Source of the DNA: Dermacentor variabilis
Taxonomy: Eukaryota > Arthropoda > Arachnida > Ixodida > Ixodidae
Direction of reading: 5' to 3'
Assembly: GCF_050947875.1 (NCBI RefSeq)
Contig: NC_134568.1
Span: 202,675,229-202,739,228, forward strand
Length of the DNA: 64,000 bases
Positions within the stretch are counted from its first letter, which is position 1; the number at the start of each line of letters is the position of its first letter. Position numbers and translations under genes: made by a program. Under the pieces are notes generated by a model that saw nothing but the letters and a program-made list of their open reading frames with translations, was not told the origin of the DNA and made no database searches. Of this stretch, positions 12,871 through 24,100 are shown one piece after another.

Positions 12871-13871
12871 CGGTTCAGAACGCCTCATCGAGCCCGAAAA
12901 AAGAGAAATCTTCGACGCAGCAACTGCTTCATCACCCACGACTATGACATTAATTTACTAGAGAGCCAGAGAGCTCCTATCGATCAATCCTAGAGAGTCG
13001 CAGAGTATAGTGGAGCGCTGACTGATCGACCCACCCACCGCCCAAAAGCCCTTAGAGGGATAAAGTTTATGCTACTACGCAAGCACACTAAATTTTAAAA
13101 AAGACGTACAGGAACTTTACATTTTAAGGTCATTTCAAATGCCACGCTGTTGACAATTAGGATAGCTCGTTGCTTGGCTGTTGCCTTTATAATGACTGAA
13201 ACAAGATCTAACTGGTTTACACAGCTTATCGCAAGTTATCACACTTACCACAAAGTAACCTTAACATGAGAGAGAGAAACGAAGCGGGAGAGGTAGGGAT
13301 AAGCGAAAGTGAACACGGTACAGCAAGACTATGTCAATGAAACATTTTCGAAAAATTTAATAATGCTTTGTGCAAACAAAAGCAAGCATAAGGTTTTATG
13401 AAGCTATACATACAAACTCAATAAATCGTGTCTACTTAAAATTGGGGAGTCTGAAAGTGCGGAAGTCTGTGCATACATTTCGTACACCACAACATGCAGT
13501 ACTATATCATACCGAGAGGATGTTGCGTACACTACCAATAAGGTGAAGTAACGATATTTTTTATCTAAACAAACATTTATTTCTTTAATATCGCATGATT
13601 TATAATTATCTGTTAAATATAATTTCAAATATTTACTTTTTTATAATTTTTCACTTTCCATTATTACATTATTCGACGGGCAATGCCCTAGTCAACCATT
13701 GTACAACCACTGGCTTTTTCGCCATTCGCCCGTAGTGGGGAAAGTGAAGGCACACAGTTATTTGAGCAACAAGCAGGGAAAGTAAAAGGAAAATTATTCG
13801 ACGATAGTGATACTCCCTAATGCAAAATTTGAGCGCAGCTCTATACGGGTTTTCCTTTCGCGATATATTAC
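12871..13871. other. Intergenic stretch, no gene recognised
   Basis: AT-rich sequence with short frames lacking any recognisable domain. Confidence 0.3.
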
Positions 13872-14568
13872 AGAGTTTTAGAATATGGGCCCCAATAGTT
13901 TGGGGCCCCAAAGAGCTTTGCGGGTGTTATCGTTGGGGCACGCAGGAGTGAAGAGTTTTAGAATAGGGTTTTGCGTTTGCGGATAGCGTCTTGCGCTGAC
14001 AGCGCCACTACGGCGTCAAAGAAAAGCTATTACAAATAATTAAATCAACTATACCATTTTAAGATAGGAATAGTAATTTTGACTTCCGTGTATTCACGTT
14101 GAATTACAATTTAGAGGTTATTCTGTAAGCAGCAAACAATTAGTTGCGCTTAGTTTCGAGCAAACCAACTTTACGTGCCTTTACCAGCCAAGCTTAGCCG
14201 TGTTAGGCCTACGAGCCATAAAATCCACAATCGAATTCGGAAGCAGCGGCGTCTAATGAATCAATCTTCATAACACACGCTAGTTGAGAGAAAGCGATAA
14301 CCGCAGTTACTTCTCCTAGCTTGCGAACTTCACGCATTAGCACGAATCGAACCCAGTTTGGTGCTAGGTTAGAGCCGTGGCTTCGATGGGTGCCGCCATG
14401 TTTGCTGACGCAAAGCTTTTGCGGCCGCTATTTGGGCTCCCGCTAAATCGGTGAAATAGCGTTCCCAACGCAAAACCCAAACGCAGTTCGCGTCTCGCGC
14501 ATGCGCAGTGGCTTCGACGCTATTTCTTTGGGGCCCCAAAACGTTTGGGGCCCCTATTCTAAAGCTCT
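13872..14568. mobile_element. Candidate inverted-repeat element with GGGGCCCC palindromes
   Basis: Left end (13872-13915) and right end (14525-14568) are about 44-bp inverted repeats of each other with few differences. Each holds TTTAGAATA and two GGGCCCC blocks separated by 5-7 nt. A further inner repeat (TTTAGAATAGGGTTTTGCG near 13955; its partner on the other strand near 14470) extends the symmetry. There is no transposase inside. A target duplication is not clear (TATTA and TATTG flank the ends). Confidence 0.6.
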
Positions 14569-14904
14569 CTATTGACTGGCGCGGACAATGTTTCGTGCGG
14601 CACATTGGAAACGGAGCGCAGTGTGTCGCGACTGCCTCGCTAATCGGGAGATCGCGAGAGGCAGCACGTGGATGACGCGTGGGCACGATTCACAGCAGTC
14701 GGCGCATTAACAGCGACCGATTAACAGCAGCCGCCGCTCACGCAGCGCTTTGTTTCCATATGTGGTATCAGTGAACGCGCTCGCTGCATGCCATCGGTGA
14801 ACAGACGACGGCGCGCTGTTCTGGCGCCATCTCGCAGCGGTCGTCGCTGCAGAGCTTGTTTTGCGCGGCACTACGATTTTCTTGTGACACTTTCGCCATA
14901 CCCT

Positions 14905-14956
14905 CCTATGGTTGCTTAGTGGCTATGGTGTTCGGCTGCTGGAACACGGCGAGTCT
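14905..14956 (+). mobile_element. Fragment of the SINE tRNA head
   Basis: TATGGTTGCTTAGTGGCTAT followed by GGTGTTCGGCTGCTG matches the head of the Ruka-like SINE at 33499-33440 (minus). The body is missing. Confidence 0.5.
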
Positions 14957-15179
14957 TTAGTCTAAATGTCTGTGCGGACATCTCGCAGACCTCTTGTGGC
15001 CAGGTTAGGTTAGCGACTTGACTTGTCGTCATACAGCAGAGTACGCATAGTTGAGACGTCAATGCGGTATCGAGTCGACGCTACCCTACGATTTTCTGGG
15101 AACATAAATATTGACCATACATTAGATACCCTTCTGCACCGTTTATGACCAGACGTGACCTATAAGCCTCGCTTTTTGC

Positions 15180-15430
15180 ATCGAATAAGAAAGAAGACAA
15201 CCTACAACTGCACCTACATACTGTGACACTCCAGACACTTCTGTGGAGCACTTGCTCATATACTGCCTACAATATGATCAACAGGGAGTCCATTTTTGTA
15301 CAGTTGAGCTACTTGGACAGACGTGAATATTTTATTACGGAGAGCCATCTGTATAAACGTGAACTCGATTGGAGTATGAATCATGCAGTAGATGTATAGC
15401 AGCTTGATTCAGGGCACAAGTGGGCAAGTC
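15180..15430 (+). mobile_element. Small LINE C-terminal fragment
   Basis: A frame at about 15220-15275 reads CDTPDTSVEHLLIYC, which is the Cys/His C-terminal motif of I-type LINE proteins. It precedes, and is separate from, the RNase H part of the next copy, so it belongs to another insertion. Confidence 0.45.
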
Positions 15431-16385
15431 GGACTTCTTTCCAACTCCTGGAATGGAAAGCCGCACTTGTGGCTGCCGGAGACACCACCAGCTCTACTGG
15501 TGCTGTAGTCTTTCCGTCGATGTCAATCTGCAAGAAGTTCAAGATCAGCCATGTCGCAACATCGACAGGATCCGAACTTTCCGCTCTCCGTAGAGCAGTG
15601 TTATATGTGCAGTAACAACCGCCAAATCAGCTCTGCGTTACAGCCCTCAAGAACAATTGGTAGCAGAGGTACGATTACTCTACCATTAAGTGGTGGACGG
15701 AGGCCACGACATTGTATTTTAGTGGCTATCCGGGCACTGCAAAATTACTGGCAATGAAAGTGCCAACAAAGCTGCCCGTGAGGCTTATGATGTGTGTGAA
15801 AGCACCCCGATACCATTGTCGAGAACGGATGCAGCGCGGCAGTTCAGCGGTCTTGCCCATGTTATTACTGTAAGGAAATGGAACACACCGGAGTTCACCA
15901 ACCAGCGCCTATATGTTATTGACCCGCATATGACGTTGCAAATTTTACTGGGTATAACCGATGGGAAGAAACGCTACTGGGCCGCTTGCCAGTAGGAGTT
16001 TCTTTCAAAAACGCCTGCTCATTCCTAATTGGAATGGCGGACAGTCCCAATTGCAACCGATGTGGTGTCGAAGAAACGACCAAACATCTTCTGTGTGACT
16101 GCCCTACATACGAAGACGATAGGAGTGCCTTTCGAACAGCTTTGGGGCACTTAGACGACCGTCCTTTCACAGAGGAGGAGGTCTTGGGCCCGTGGCTTCG
16201 TGCGTCTGCTATGTGCAAGGCGACAAAGGCGCTGGTGCGCTTCTTGAAATGCATCAGCCTGTATGACCGCCTTCTCCTCTTTCAATCCCCTTTCCCGATT
16301 TTCCAGTGCAGGGTAGGCTACCAGGCTCAGCCTGGTTAACCTCCCTGCCTTTCCCTTATGACTTATCTCTCTCTCTCTCTCTTTT
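15431..16385 (+). pseudogene. 5'-truncated I-type LINE (RNase H to 3' tail)
   Basis: Broken frames show an RNase H region (TGAVVFP, TSTGSELSALRRAV, then GHCKITGNESANKAA in another frame). After it comes FLIGMADSPNCNRCGVEETT and HLLCDC, the C-terminal Cys/His motif of this LINE group, inside a frame at 15986-16339. The 3' UTR carries GGTTAACCTCCCTGCCTTTCC and ends in a (CT)n tail at 16365-16382. Several frameshifts and stops make it a dead copy. It is close to, but not the same family as, the LINE at 35186-39135. Confidence 0.75.
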
Positions 16386-17433
16386 TCATTACGAAAATAC
16401 TTGGTCCATGGTGGTGCCCTACATAACAGAAATGTGCCTTGACAGCCCTAAGGGATTTTCTTGTAGACAGCAATCTGATTAATATGATTTGAACTGAAGA
16501 CTTTTATGAACTATATTGAATCACGTCTTTGATGCCAGGACAATCTGAAAAATGACATTCATGTATTATATGTCTAGTGGTGATTTTATTGCACAGTGTG
16601 CATGAACTCTTACTTAACGCGGGTGCATATGGTTATGCTTATGGGTCGCTTTTCCTTGTGTTACTTCTTTTTGATAGTTTCCAATTATTTTTTAGACTTA
16701 TTATGTCCGTGTGTTTGTGACATGTGTGTGCATATTCCTCAACTGTGTATTGGAATTCCGCAATCTCATGTAGCCTTCCAGCACATGCGGCTCGTTCCCC
16801 ACAAAATGAGAGCAATATTCAGCCCGGCAGCCTGCTGCCGTTATAGTTACGATGAACCTATCAAGAGTGGCACGACTGCCTGGGAACTTGCACAACCTGT
16901 CGTACGCAGATGTCACCAGCGCAATTCTGCTCGACAATGCATGTCTGATAGATGTCAGATAACATTAAATGTGGTTGTGGCGCAAGGAAATCTAAGCGGA
17001 AAGAAGAAGGGAGAGAAAAAGCACCAATTGGCAACTGAATTTGTTAAATTGAAGCACCCATAAGTTATTCAAACAGGATTGACATGCGCAAACTCATCAA
17101 GTGCACTAAACATGTAAAAAAACAATGCTATCTCCGTGTGGACCGATAAGACATATCTCCAGGAATAAAAATCATCATGGAGAATCTAAACATTGGTATT
17201 CGTTATTGTGCAGTGAGACGGGGACACTGATAGAAACACCATATTTCTTTATATACGAAGCTTCCAGCAATTCACGTTCCAACGGCCACGTGTGGCGCGC
17301 TGGTCGGGCACATCTCGCCAGCTGAAAAAAGCTTCTTCGGTGCCTGTTGCAGCAGGATGCGACTGTAAGCTGCTAGGTGTGCCCCTGTGCGTGCCTGGCT
17401 CGTGCTCCTCGAGTGAGCGCGAAGCCCCGGGGA
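16386..17433. other. Intergenic stretch, no gene recognised
   Basis: The plus frame at 16596-17063 (155 codons) begins with a hydrophobic stretch but shows no conserved motif. I regard it as chance. Confidence 0.3.
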
Positions 17434-17581
17434 GGTATTCTGTAAGAGTCCACCTAGTGGACTGTCCATTTCGGCTGTTCCTGATTGGCTAGGGCCGTTC
17501 GTCTCCTCCTCGCTCGTACAGCTGCATCCAATCAGCAGCGGCCGAAATGGACGTCCACTAGGTGGACTCTTACAGAATACC
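17434..17581. mobile_element. Short hairpin element (MITE-like), about 148 bp
   Basis: The two ends are perfect inverted repeats of about 29 bp (beginning GGTATTCTGTAAGAGTCCAC). Symmetry continues inward through CCATTTCGGC and CTGATTGG, so nearly the whole element folds. It has no coding capacity. Confidence 0.7.
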
Positions 17582-17712
17582 ACCCCCGTTCCGCTATGTT
17601 CGATTCCTTTTTTTTCCTCGTCTGGTAAATTTTAAACTGGTCAACTAGTTTGTCTAGCTACCACGGTACTGAGCGCAGAGGAATAATCTTTGTCTGGCAT
17701 TAAGAATGTCAA

Positions 17713-18366
17713 TTAAGAAGAAGCTTTAGCTCGAGTGCTCCTATCTAAATACATGTAAAAGGAGAATTCGTTTTTCTCGGCAACCACTGCACCAAATTTG
17801 ACGACGTTTGTTGCATTTAAAAGAAAAACTTAAAATCTAGTGACTGTTGCTTTCGAATTTTTGAGGTAGGCCGTCAATGTTATATTAAATATTGGCAAAA
17901 ATTGATAATTTTCAAAAAAAAAACGAAACTATCACATTTACAACTCTGTAACTCAACAACGAAAGAGGGTAATACAATTCTGTGAATTGCATCTAATAGT
18001 ACATCTAAAGCGGACAAAATTGATATGTTACACATGGTTGACATACTGAATTTGTCCGCTTTGAATTATCTCATGGATGCCGTTTACAGAACTGCGATAT
18101 CTCTTCTTGATGCTGAGCTATGAATTTGTAAACTTCGTGCTTCTATTTTTCTCAAATGGTCGAATATTTGAAAATCTTTTTAACAAAATCCACGCCCTAA
18201 ATCGAAATTCCGCTTCCAACAGTCACTAGAACATAACTTTTTCTCTCAAATTCAAGAAATTTGATTAAAATCTGTCCAGGGGTTATCTCAGAAAAACGTT
18301 TTTGCGTTTTACATGTATTTGAATAGGCCACGTCGGAGTTGGGCCCGAGCTAAAGCTTCCTCTTAA
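17713..18366. mobile_element. Long fold-back element with TTAA at both ends
   Basis: The left end (TTAAGAAGAAGCTTTAGCTC) and the reverse complement of the right end (TTAAGAGGAAGCTTTAGCTC) match. The inverted similarity continues inward over much of the element (ATACATGTAAAA, CTAGTGACTGTTG, TTTGTCCGCTTTGAA with its partner). TTAA flanks recall piggyBac-type target sites, but the ends lack the usual CCC start. No transposase is present. Confidence 0.6.
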
Positions 18367-18397
18367 GAAATTTGTCTGTTTGCATTTGAGCGCTTTT

Positions 18398-18410
18398 AGG
18401 GGGGTTTTCT
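18398..18410. repeat. 13-bp target site duplication, left copy
   Basis: AGGGGGGTTTTCT; an identical copy lies at 19056-19068, just after the (TGA)n tail of the RTE element between them. Confidence 0.8.
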
Positions 18411-19055
18411 TAGCGGAAGAGAACAGCAGTTTACGATAGGTAGCGAAGCACTGGAAGTGGTAAGGGAATACATCTACTTAGGGCAGGTAGTGACCACGGA
18501 TCCGGATCATGAGACTGAAATAACCAGAAGAATAAGAATGGGCTGGGGTGCGTTTGGCAGGCATTCTCAAATCATGACCAGCAGGTTGCCACTATCCCTT
18601 AAAAGGAAAGTGTATAACAGCTGTGTGTTACCAGTACTCACATATGGGGCAGAAACCTGGAGGCTTACGAAAAGGGTTCTGCTGAAATTGAGGACGACGC
18701 AACGAGCTATGGAAAGAAGAATGATGGGTGTAACGTTAAGGGATAAGAAAAGAGCAGATTGGGTGAGGCAACAAACGCGGGTAAACGACATCTTAGTTGA
18801 AATCAAGAAAAAGAAATGGGCATGGGCAGGACATGTAATGAGGAGGGAAGATAACCGATGGTCATTAAGGGTTACGGACTGGATTCCAAGGGAAGGGAAC
18901 CGTAGCAGGGGGCGGCAGAAAGTTAGGTGGTCGGATGAAATTAAGACGTTTGCAGGGACAACATGGCCACAATTAGTACATGACCGGGGTAGTTGGAGAA
19001 GTATGGGAGAGGCCTTTGCCCTGCAGTGGGCGTAACTACGCTGATGATGATGATG
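18411..19055 (+). pseudogene. RTE-type LINE, 5'-truncated 3' part (copy A)
   Basis: A 192-codon frame (18457-19035) encodes the C-terminal part of an RTE-like reverse transcriptase protein: YIYLGQVVTTDPDHETEI, YGAETWRLTKR, RAMERRMMGVTLRD, then WAGHVMRREDNRW and GEAFALQWA. It ends in a short 3' UTR with (TGA)n, the usual tail of RTE elements. The polymerase domain is missing through 5' truncation. A 13-bp duplication flanks it. The frame itself is open, suggesting a young insertion. Confidence 0.88.
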
Positions 19056-19077
19056 AGGGGGGTTTTCTGCTACAAAT

Positions 19078-19156
19078 GTCATCATCATCATCATCATCAT
19101 CATGATCATCATCGTCGTCGTCGTCGCCGTCATCATCATCATCATCATCATCATAG
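19078..19156. repeat. (ATC)n / (GAT)n microsatellite, tail of RTE copy on minus strand
   Basis: Trinucleotide repeat with GTC interruptions. It forms the 3' tail of the minus-strand RTE copy that starts right beside it. Confidence 0.85.
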
Positions 19157-20341
19157 TTACGCCCACTGCAGGGCAAAGACCTCTCCCATACTTCTCCAAG
19201 TACCCCGGTCATGTATAAATTGTGGCCATGTCGTCCCTGCAAACTTCTTGACCTCATTCGCCCACTTAACTTTCTGCCGCCCCCTGCTACGCTTCCCTTC
19301 CGTTGGAATCCAGTCCGTAACCCTTAATGACCATCGGTTATCTTCCCTCCTCATTACATGTCCTGCCCATGCCGCCATTTCTTTTTCTTGATTTCAACTA
19401 AGATGTCATTAACTCGCGTTTGTTCCCTCACCCAATCTGCTCTTTTGTTGTCCGTTGACGTTACACCCATCATTCTTCTTTCCATAGCTCGTTGCGTCGT
19501 CCTCAATTTAAGTAGAACCCTTTTCGTAAGCCTCCAGGTTTCTGCCCCGTACGTGGGTACTGGTAAGACACAGCTATTATACACTTTTATCTTGAGGATA
19601 ATCGCAACCTGCTGTTCATGATCTGAGAATGCCTGTCAAACGCATCCCAGCCCATTCTTATTCTTCTGATTATTTCCGTCTCATGATCCGGATCCGCCGT
19701 CACTACCTGCCCTAAGTAGATGTATTCCCTTACCACTTCCAGTGCCTCGCTACCTATCGTAAACTGCTGTTCTCTTCCGAGACTGTTAAACATTACTTTA
19801 GTTTTCTGCACATTAATTTTTAGACCCACCCTTCGGCTTTGTCTCTCCAGGTCAGTGAGCATGCATTGCAGTTGGTCCCCTGAGTTATTAAGCAAGGCAA
19901 TATCATCAGCGAATCGCAAGTTACTAAGGTATTCTCCATTAACTCTTATCCCAAATTCTTCCCAATCCAGGTCTCTGAATACCACCTGTACACACGCTGT
20001 GAATAGCATTGGAGAGATCGTATCTCCCTGCCTGACGCCTTTCTTTATTGGGATTTTGTTGCTTTCTTTATGAAGAACTACGGTGGCTGTGGAACCGCTA
20101 TAGATATCTTTGAGTATTTTCACATACGGCTAGTCTACACCCTGATTTCGTAATGTATCCATGACTGCAGAGGTTTCGACTGAATCAAACGCTTTCTCGT
20201 AATCAATGAAAGCTGTATATAAGGGTTGGTTATATTCCTCACATTTCTCTATCACCTGATTGATAGTGTGAATATGGTCTATTGTTGAGCAGCCTTTACA
20301 GAATACTGCCTGGTCCTTTGGTTGACAGAAGTCTAAGGTGC
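19079..20341 (-). pseudogene. RTE-type LINE, 5'-truncated, tail-to-tail with copy A
   Basis: The minus strand reads a partial reverse transcriptase: AFIDYEKAFDSVETSAV (first catalytic Asp region), VRQGDTISPMLF, LRFADDIALL (catalytic FADD box), QKTKVMFNSLG, then the same C-terminal half as copy A. It is 5'-truncated inside the RT domain. A TAG interrupts the frame at about 20130, and a frameshift lies between the frames ending at 19587 and starting at 19584. A short possible target duplication (CAAATG) lies at the two ends. It is dead, but close in sequence to copy A. Confidence 0.85.
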
Positions 20342-20589
20342 AAATGCCAACCTTGTCGAAACTATCTGTGCCTGGCCACCTTCACAGTCGTCTGCACGCG
20401 TGCGGTTCAGAACCGCGTTCTTAGAACCATTTATAATGTTTTTGGCATTTTTTTCTCTCTTCTGAGAGACAGTGGATTGGCACTCGCTTCTGAGCCTAAT
20501 TAATAATATCGTCCTACCTATCGCGGATAATTTAAATGATTTTTTAAGCATAAAGGATCCTCTGGGCTGATCTTATGCGTCTTAATGCG

Positions 20590-20670
20590 ACCTCGCCGCC
20601 TATAGGGTTATCAGATCGAGCTATCTCGGATGCTTGGTTGATATGTAGTCACAAGTTCAAATCCTTTTTC
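20590..20670 (+). repeat. Possible tRNA-derived SINE head
   Basis: CACAAGTTCAAATCC followed by a T-rich run resembles a polymerase III B box. The A box is weak, so this is tentative. Confidence 0.3.
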
Positions 20671-20699
20671 TTTTCATTATAGCTATGTGTAGCAAGTGT

Positions 20700-21165
20700 T
20701 CCATTTGTAACTACGTGACATAGAACATCGCGCTTCTAATATGAAGGCCGTAAGTTCTCCTCCAGACACTATTTCTGCAAGCTTGGAGTGGCGCCTGACA
20801 CCGTCAAAAAAAAAAAAATGCCGACAGCAAGTGGGGCTATACTAGTCCAGGTGTAACCAAATTAGGACGGCCCGCTAAGTTTCAACAAGGACACTCCGTG
20901 ACCAGAACAGGAATTGGGCTCCATTGTGCAGTTTTTGCCCCCTACCTCCATTATGACGCCTACAATTAACCCATGGCCCTCAGTCCCCTGAGGCTGCGGA
21001 GCACCGGACCCAAGTGGGTTTATTGCACCTGGACTAGTACAGCCCCACTTGCTCTCTACATTTTTTACTGGTGTCAGGCGCCACTACAAGCTTGGAGATG
21101 TAGTGTCTGGAAGATAACTTGCGACCTTCAGATTAGAAGCCCAATGTTCAATTGCTGCTCCGCTC
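20700..21165. repeat. Inverted pair of SINE-like arms around a 176-bp centre
   Basis: About 120-bp arms (about 20730-20851 and 21028-21150) are inverted copies: GCTTCTAAT...GAAGG, CCAGACACTA, AGTGGCGCCTGACACC, AGCAAGTGGGGCT and ACTAGTCCAGGTG occur in both. The outer parts look like a tRNA head with a CTTCTAA anticodon loop (Arg-TCT-like) and a B-box-like GGTCGCAAGTT. Two SINEs in opposite orientation, or one fold-back element, would both explain it. Confidence 0.55.
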
Positions 21166-21179
21166 CACCACCTGTCATA

Positions 21180-24100
21180 TACCCACAAATGGGACACAGG
21201 TGCGGAAGCGCCGCGTCCCAGGTCAGACCTGCTACCCGGCAGAGGGTTCTAAGAATCTCTGGACCCGGACAGGCGGCTGTTAAACTGAACCTGTCAACGT
21301 TCAACACACGAACCCTGTCGAGTGAAGTCAGCTTAGCGGGTCTCTTTGAGAAATTATCAGGTACTGTCTGGGATATTATTGGCCTTAGCGAGGTTAGAAC
21401 TCGGGAGGCTTATACAGTGCTGACTAACGGCCGCATCCTCTGCTACAGAGAACTTCCAGATAAGAGACAACACGCGGTAGGATTGTTAATCCACAAGGCA
21501 GAGAGGGCAACATCGACGAATTCTACAGCATTAATGAGAGGGTAGCAGTAGTCGTAATAAAATTGATTAGGAGGTATAGGATAAAGGTAGCACAAGCCTA
21601 CGTTCCGACCTCCAGTCACGATGATGAAGAAATAGAACAGTTTTATGAAGATCTTCAATTAGCGATGAAAAAAGTGCAAACTCAGTATACTGGAGTCATG
21701 GTCCACTTCAATGCAAAAGTGGGGGGAAAGCAGGCAGGTGAGTAAGCAATTCGCAACTATGGTATCGATTCTAGCAGCACTAGAGTAAAGACGCTAGCAG
21801 AATTCGCGGCAAGGATTAGACTCTGAATAATGAATATCTTCTTCAGGAAGCCTAGCAATAGAAAGTGGACCTGGAAAAGCCCTAATGCAGAAACAGGAAA
21901 TGAAATAGATTTCATACTCTCTGCCGATCTCAGCATACTGCGCGATGTAGAAGCGTTAGGAGGGGGGGGGGGGTAAAGTGCAGTGCTCATAGGTTAGTGA
22001 GGACTATAGTTTCCCACAATATGAAGAATGAAAGTGTAAAATTAGTCAAGGAGAAACAGGCCAACCTAGACGCAGTTACGTGAAAGCAGGCCAATTAAAG
22101 CAGAGGAATTAAGACCAATTAAGGCAAACAAATATGCAGCTTTAGAAAAGAAAGATGGAGGTGACAGAATTAATGAATGGAACCGCATCTAGGCTGGCTT
22201 CGGAAGCAGCAATTGAAGTGGGAGGTAAGACACCAAGACAACCAGTAGGCAAGCTCTCCCAAGTAACAAAGAACCTAATAAAGTAGCGACAAAGCATGAA
22301 AGTGTCCAACTCAAGAGATCAGATGGAATTCGCGGAGCTGTCGAAACTCATCAATAATAATAAAGTAAGGGATATTCAATATTACAACGTGAGAAAGGCT
22401 GAGGAAGCTGCAAAATATGGATGCAGCATGAAATCAGTGAGAAGCAAACTTGGCATAAGGCAAGCCAAAATGTATTTACAGCAAGATAAGCAGGGTAATA
22501 TCATCAATTTAGAAAGTATAGTAAAAGGAGCGGAAGAATTCTATACTCACCTGTACAATACCCAGAGGAGTCAGGATACCTCCATTAGAAACAGAAACTC
22601 CTCCTATAACTAGCAATGGAGTCTGAAGGGCCTTGCAAGACATGAATCCAGGAAGAGCGGCAGGAGAAGATGGAATAACAGTCGAGTTAATCAAAGATGG
22701 GGATATGCTTGAAAGACTATCGGCCCTTTATGCGCAATGCCTGACGACTTGAAGTGTTCCAGAGAACTGAGAGAATGCCAACATTATACTAATACACAAA
22801 AAGGGAGACATTAAAGAATTGAAAAAAAAATGCAGGGCCATCAGCTTACTTTCGGTATTATATTCACCAAGATAATTTCCAATAGAATAAGGGCAACCCT
22901 TGATTTCAATTAACCAAGAGAACAGACTGGCTTCAGGAAGGGGTACTCTATAACGGATGTCATCAATTAGATAATCGAGAAATCTGCAGAGTACAATCAA
23001 CTTCTGTATATGGCATTCATAGATTATGAAAAAGCATTTGATTCAGTCGGGATACCAGCAGTCATAGACGCATTACGTAATCAAGCAATACAGGAGGCAT
23101 ACGTGAATATCTTGGGAAATATCTACAAAGATTCCACAGCTACCTTGGTTCTCCACAAGTAAATTAGAAAGTTACCTATAAAGAGAGGGGTCAGGGCAAG
23201 GAGACACTATCTCTCCAATGCTATTCACTGCGTGCTTGGAAGAAGTATTTAAGCTGTTAAACTAGGAAGGCTTAGTAGTAAGGATCAACGGCAAATATGT
23301 CGGCAACCTTCGGTTTGCGGATGACATTGTTCTGTTCAGCAGCACTGGGGATGAACTACAACAAATGATTGAGGACCTTAACAGAGAAAATTTTAAAGTG
23401 GGGTTGAAGATTAATACGCAGAAGACACAGATAATGATCAATAGTCTGGCAAGGGAACAAGAGTTCAGGATCGCCAGTCAGCCTCAAGAGTCTGTGAAGG
23501 AGTACGTTTATATAGGTCAAATACTTATAGGGGACCCTGATCATAAGAACAAAATTTACAGAAGAATAAAAATTGGTTGGAGCGCATACGGCAGACATTG
23601 TCAGATCCTGACTAGAAGCTTACCAGTATCATTTAAAAGAAAGTTGCACAATCATTGCATTCAACCGGTGTGAACACATGAGTCAGAAACTTGGAGGTTG
23701 ACACAGAAGCTGGAGGACAAGTTAAGGACCGCGCAAAGAGCGATGGAGCGAAGAATGTTAGGCGTAACGTTAAGAGACAGGAATAGAGCGACGTGGTTCA
23801 GACAGCAAACGGGGATAGCCGATATTCTACTTGACATCAAGAGAAAAAAGATGGAGCTGGGCAGGCCATGTAATGCGGAGGATGAATAACTGATAGATGA
23901 TTATAGTTACAGAATGTGTGCCAAGAGAAGGGAAGCGCAGTCGAGGGCGGCAGAAAACTCGGTGGGTTATGAAATTAGGAAATTCACAGCCGCAAGTTGG
24001 AATCAGCTGGCGCTGGACAGAGGTAATTAGAGATGGCAACGAGAAGCCTTCGTCCTGCAGTGTACATAAAAATAGGCTGATGAAGAATCACGGCTATTAT
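21180..24100 (+). pseudogene. RTE-type LINE, nearly full coding length, decayed (copy B)
   Basis: Pieces of both enzyme domains occur in order with many stops and frameshifts. Endonuclease: LSTFNTRTLSSEVSLAGL, DIIGLSEVRT, HAVGLLIHKA (21285-21545), AQAYVPTSSHDDEE (21563-21745) and TGNEIDFILSADL (to 21960). Linker: 22296-22613. Reverse transcriptase: FIDYEKAFDSVGIPAV near 23020 and LRFADDIVLFSSTGDEL near 23310. C-terminal region: EYVYIGQILIGDPDHKN and RAMERRMLGVTLRDRNRA, ending about 24080. RTE endonuclease-RT proteins read in this order. It is more diverged than the pair at 18.4-20.3 kb and so older. Confidence 0.82.
21961..21975. repeat. Poly(G) run inside RTE copy B
   Basis: A run of about 14 G disrupts the endonuclease frame. 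Confidence 0.85.
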
